DNA from: Propionibacteriaceae bacterium
GTDB taxonomy: Bacteria > Actinomycetota > Actinomycetes > Propionibacteriales > Propionibacteriaceae
DNA length: 6,449 bases
Assembly: GCA_030538175.1 (NCBI GenBank)
Contig: JAUNUL010000163.1
Location: forward strand, 1-6,449
Direction: 5' to 3'
In this document: positions 6,071-6,449 of the stretch, in pieces
How the letters are laid out: each line of letters opens with the position of its first letter
Position numbering within the stretch: the stretch's first letter is position 1
Notes under the pieces: generated by a model
What the model saw: the letters and a program-made list of their open reading frames with translations, nothing else
What the model was told of the DNA's origin: nothing
Databases searched by the model: none
Made by a program: the position numbers and the translations under genes

Positions 6071-6449
6071 GTGAGCGGTGGGCGCGGTCGGCTCGATCTA
6101 CCCCGCAGCCACCGTGGCGGATTCCTGCCTTTGGCGGTCGGCGCGTTGGCTATCGGAGCAGGCTTCGCGGTGATCCTGTTGCTGCTGCTCGGCCCAGGCT
6201 CGCGTACGCCCGGCACATCCCCCGGGCAGCCAGGCGACCAGGCGCGGGACAGCCCCACTTCGGCTCGGACGGCCGATCCGATATCGAAGCGGCCGGCGCC
6301 GGCGGTGCCCCCACCGCCACCGTCCGCGACACCGGACAACGTGTGTGCCGTGGGCGAGCCCGACTTTCGCGGCAGTGGCCCGGCTGCTGGCCGTCTCCAC
6401 GGGGGCGGGCTGACCATGCCGCTGCCGGATCACCTGGACGAGGGTGACC
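6071..6449 (+). CDS. unrecognised membrane-anchored protein, N-terminal 126 residues (3' end outside window)
   Basis: The frame from GTG 6071 is open to the right edge and follows a good ribosome binding site. Residues 1-17 are basic and probably cytoplasmic. Residues 18-41 (GFLPLAVGALAIG, then a run of Leu) are a single hydrophobic segment acting as signal anchor or signal peptide. Residues about 42-90 are rich in Pro, Ser, Thr and Ala, with a run of Pro at about 85-90, and look like an extracytoplasmic linker. An ordered domain seems to begin near 97 (NVCAVGEPDF), with GGGLTMPLP near 114-122. This layout is common among secreted actinobacterial proteins of unknown function and I recognise no family. 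It diverges from glnA2 across 98 bp and may share the GlnR-type operator. Translation of 6071-6448 uses 126 codons; the last base is left over. Confidence 0.7.
   Translation, partial: MSGGRGRLDLPRSHRGGFLPLAVGALAIGAGFAVILLLLLGPGSRTPGTSPGQPGDQARDSPTSARTADPISKRPAPAVPPPPPSATPDNVCAVGEPDFRGSGPAAGRLHGGGLTMPLPDHLDEGD

Noticed and set aside
6019..6417. Minus-strand open frames of 132 and 111 codons at the right edge
   Set aside because: They are low-complexity Gly/Pro/Arg products opposite a better supported plus-strand gene.
5788..6447. Open frame of 219 codons on the plus strand overlapping the glnA2 start and the right-hand gene
   Set aside because: It is out of frame with the GTG at 6071, which has the ribosome binding site, the membrane segment and the Pro-rich linker. 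It also starts inside glnA2 antisense.

Overview
The window is GC-rich and its gene content points to a high-GC actinobacterium. It carries glnE and a GlnA2-type glutamine synthetase close together, as in Mycobacterium and Streptomyces. It also has a DinB-like/bacterial-SCP fusion protein, a membrane-anchored substrate-binding/VWA protein, a GlnR-type operator and possible leaderless starts. A member of the Propionibacteriales is possible, but the sequence alone does not settle the family.

Layout from left to right: (1) 1-1817, minus strand: the first 605 residues of GlnE (glutamine synthetase adenylyltransferase/adenylyl-removing enzyme), whose 3' part lies outside the window. (2) A 115-bp divergent promoter region. 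(3) 1933-2724, plus strand: a 263-residue 'sterol carrier family' protein with an N-terminal mycothiol-maleylpyruvate-isomerase-like fold and a C-terminal bacterial SCP domain. (4) 2753-4477, minus strand, convergent with it: a 574-residue protein with one N-terminal membrane anchor, an extracytoplasmic solute-binding-like domain and a VWA domain with a complete MIDAS. (5) A 151-bp leader with a weak terminator candidate, direct repeats and overlapping inverted repeats. (6) 4629-5972, minus strand: complete glnA2. (7) A 98-bp divergent intergenic region with a near-perfect GlnR-type nitrogen operator at 5996-6011. (8) 6071 to the right edge, plus strand: the start of an unrecognised membrane-anchored protein. 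No gene-free stretch exceeds 300 bases.

Two genes belong to nitrogen assimilation. GlnA2 makes glutamine, or a gamma-glutamyl amide as reported for some actinobacterial paralogues. GlnE modifies the type I-beta glutamine synthetase, which is not in this window. GlnA2 looks alpha-type: it has Trp where the adenylylated Tyr would be and keeps the Arg linked to feedback inhibition in Bacillus, so it is probably not a GlnE substrate. The operator sits between the glnA2 start and the divergent membrane-protein gene and could control either or both.

I see no mobile element, tRNA, rRNA, CRISPR array or phage gene, and no clear new multi-gene system. The best leads are the GlnR-type operator, the Ser-to-Ala change in the predicted ammonium pocket of GlnA2, the substrate-binding/VWA fusion beside glnA2, and the His-to-Gln change in the metal site of the SCP-family protein.
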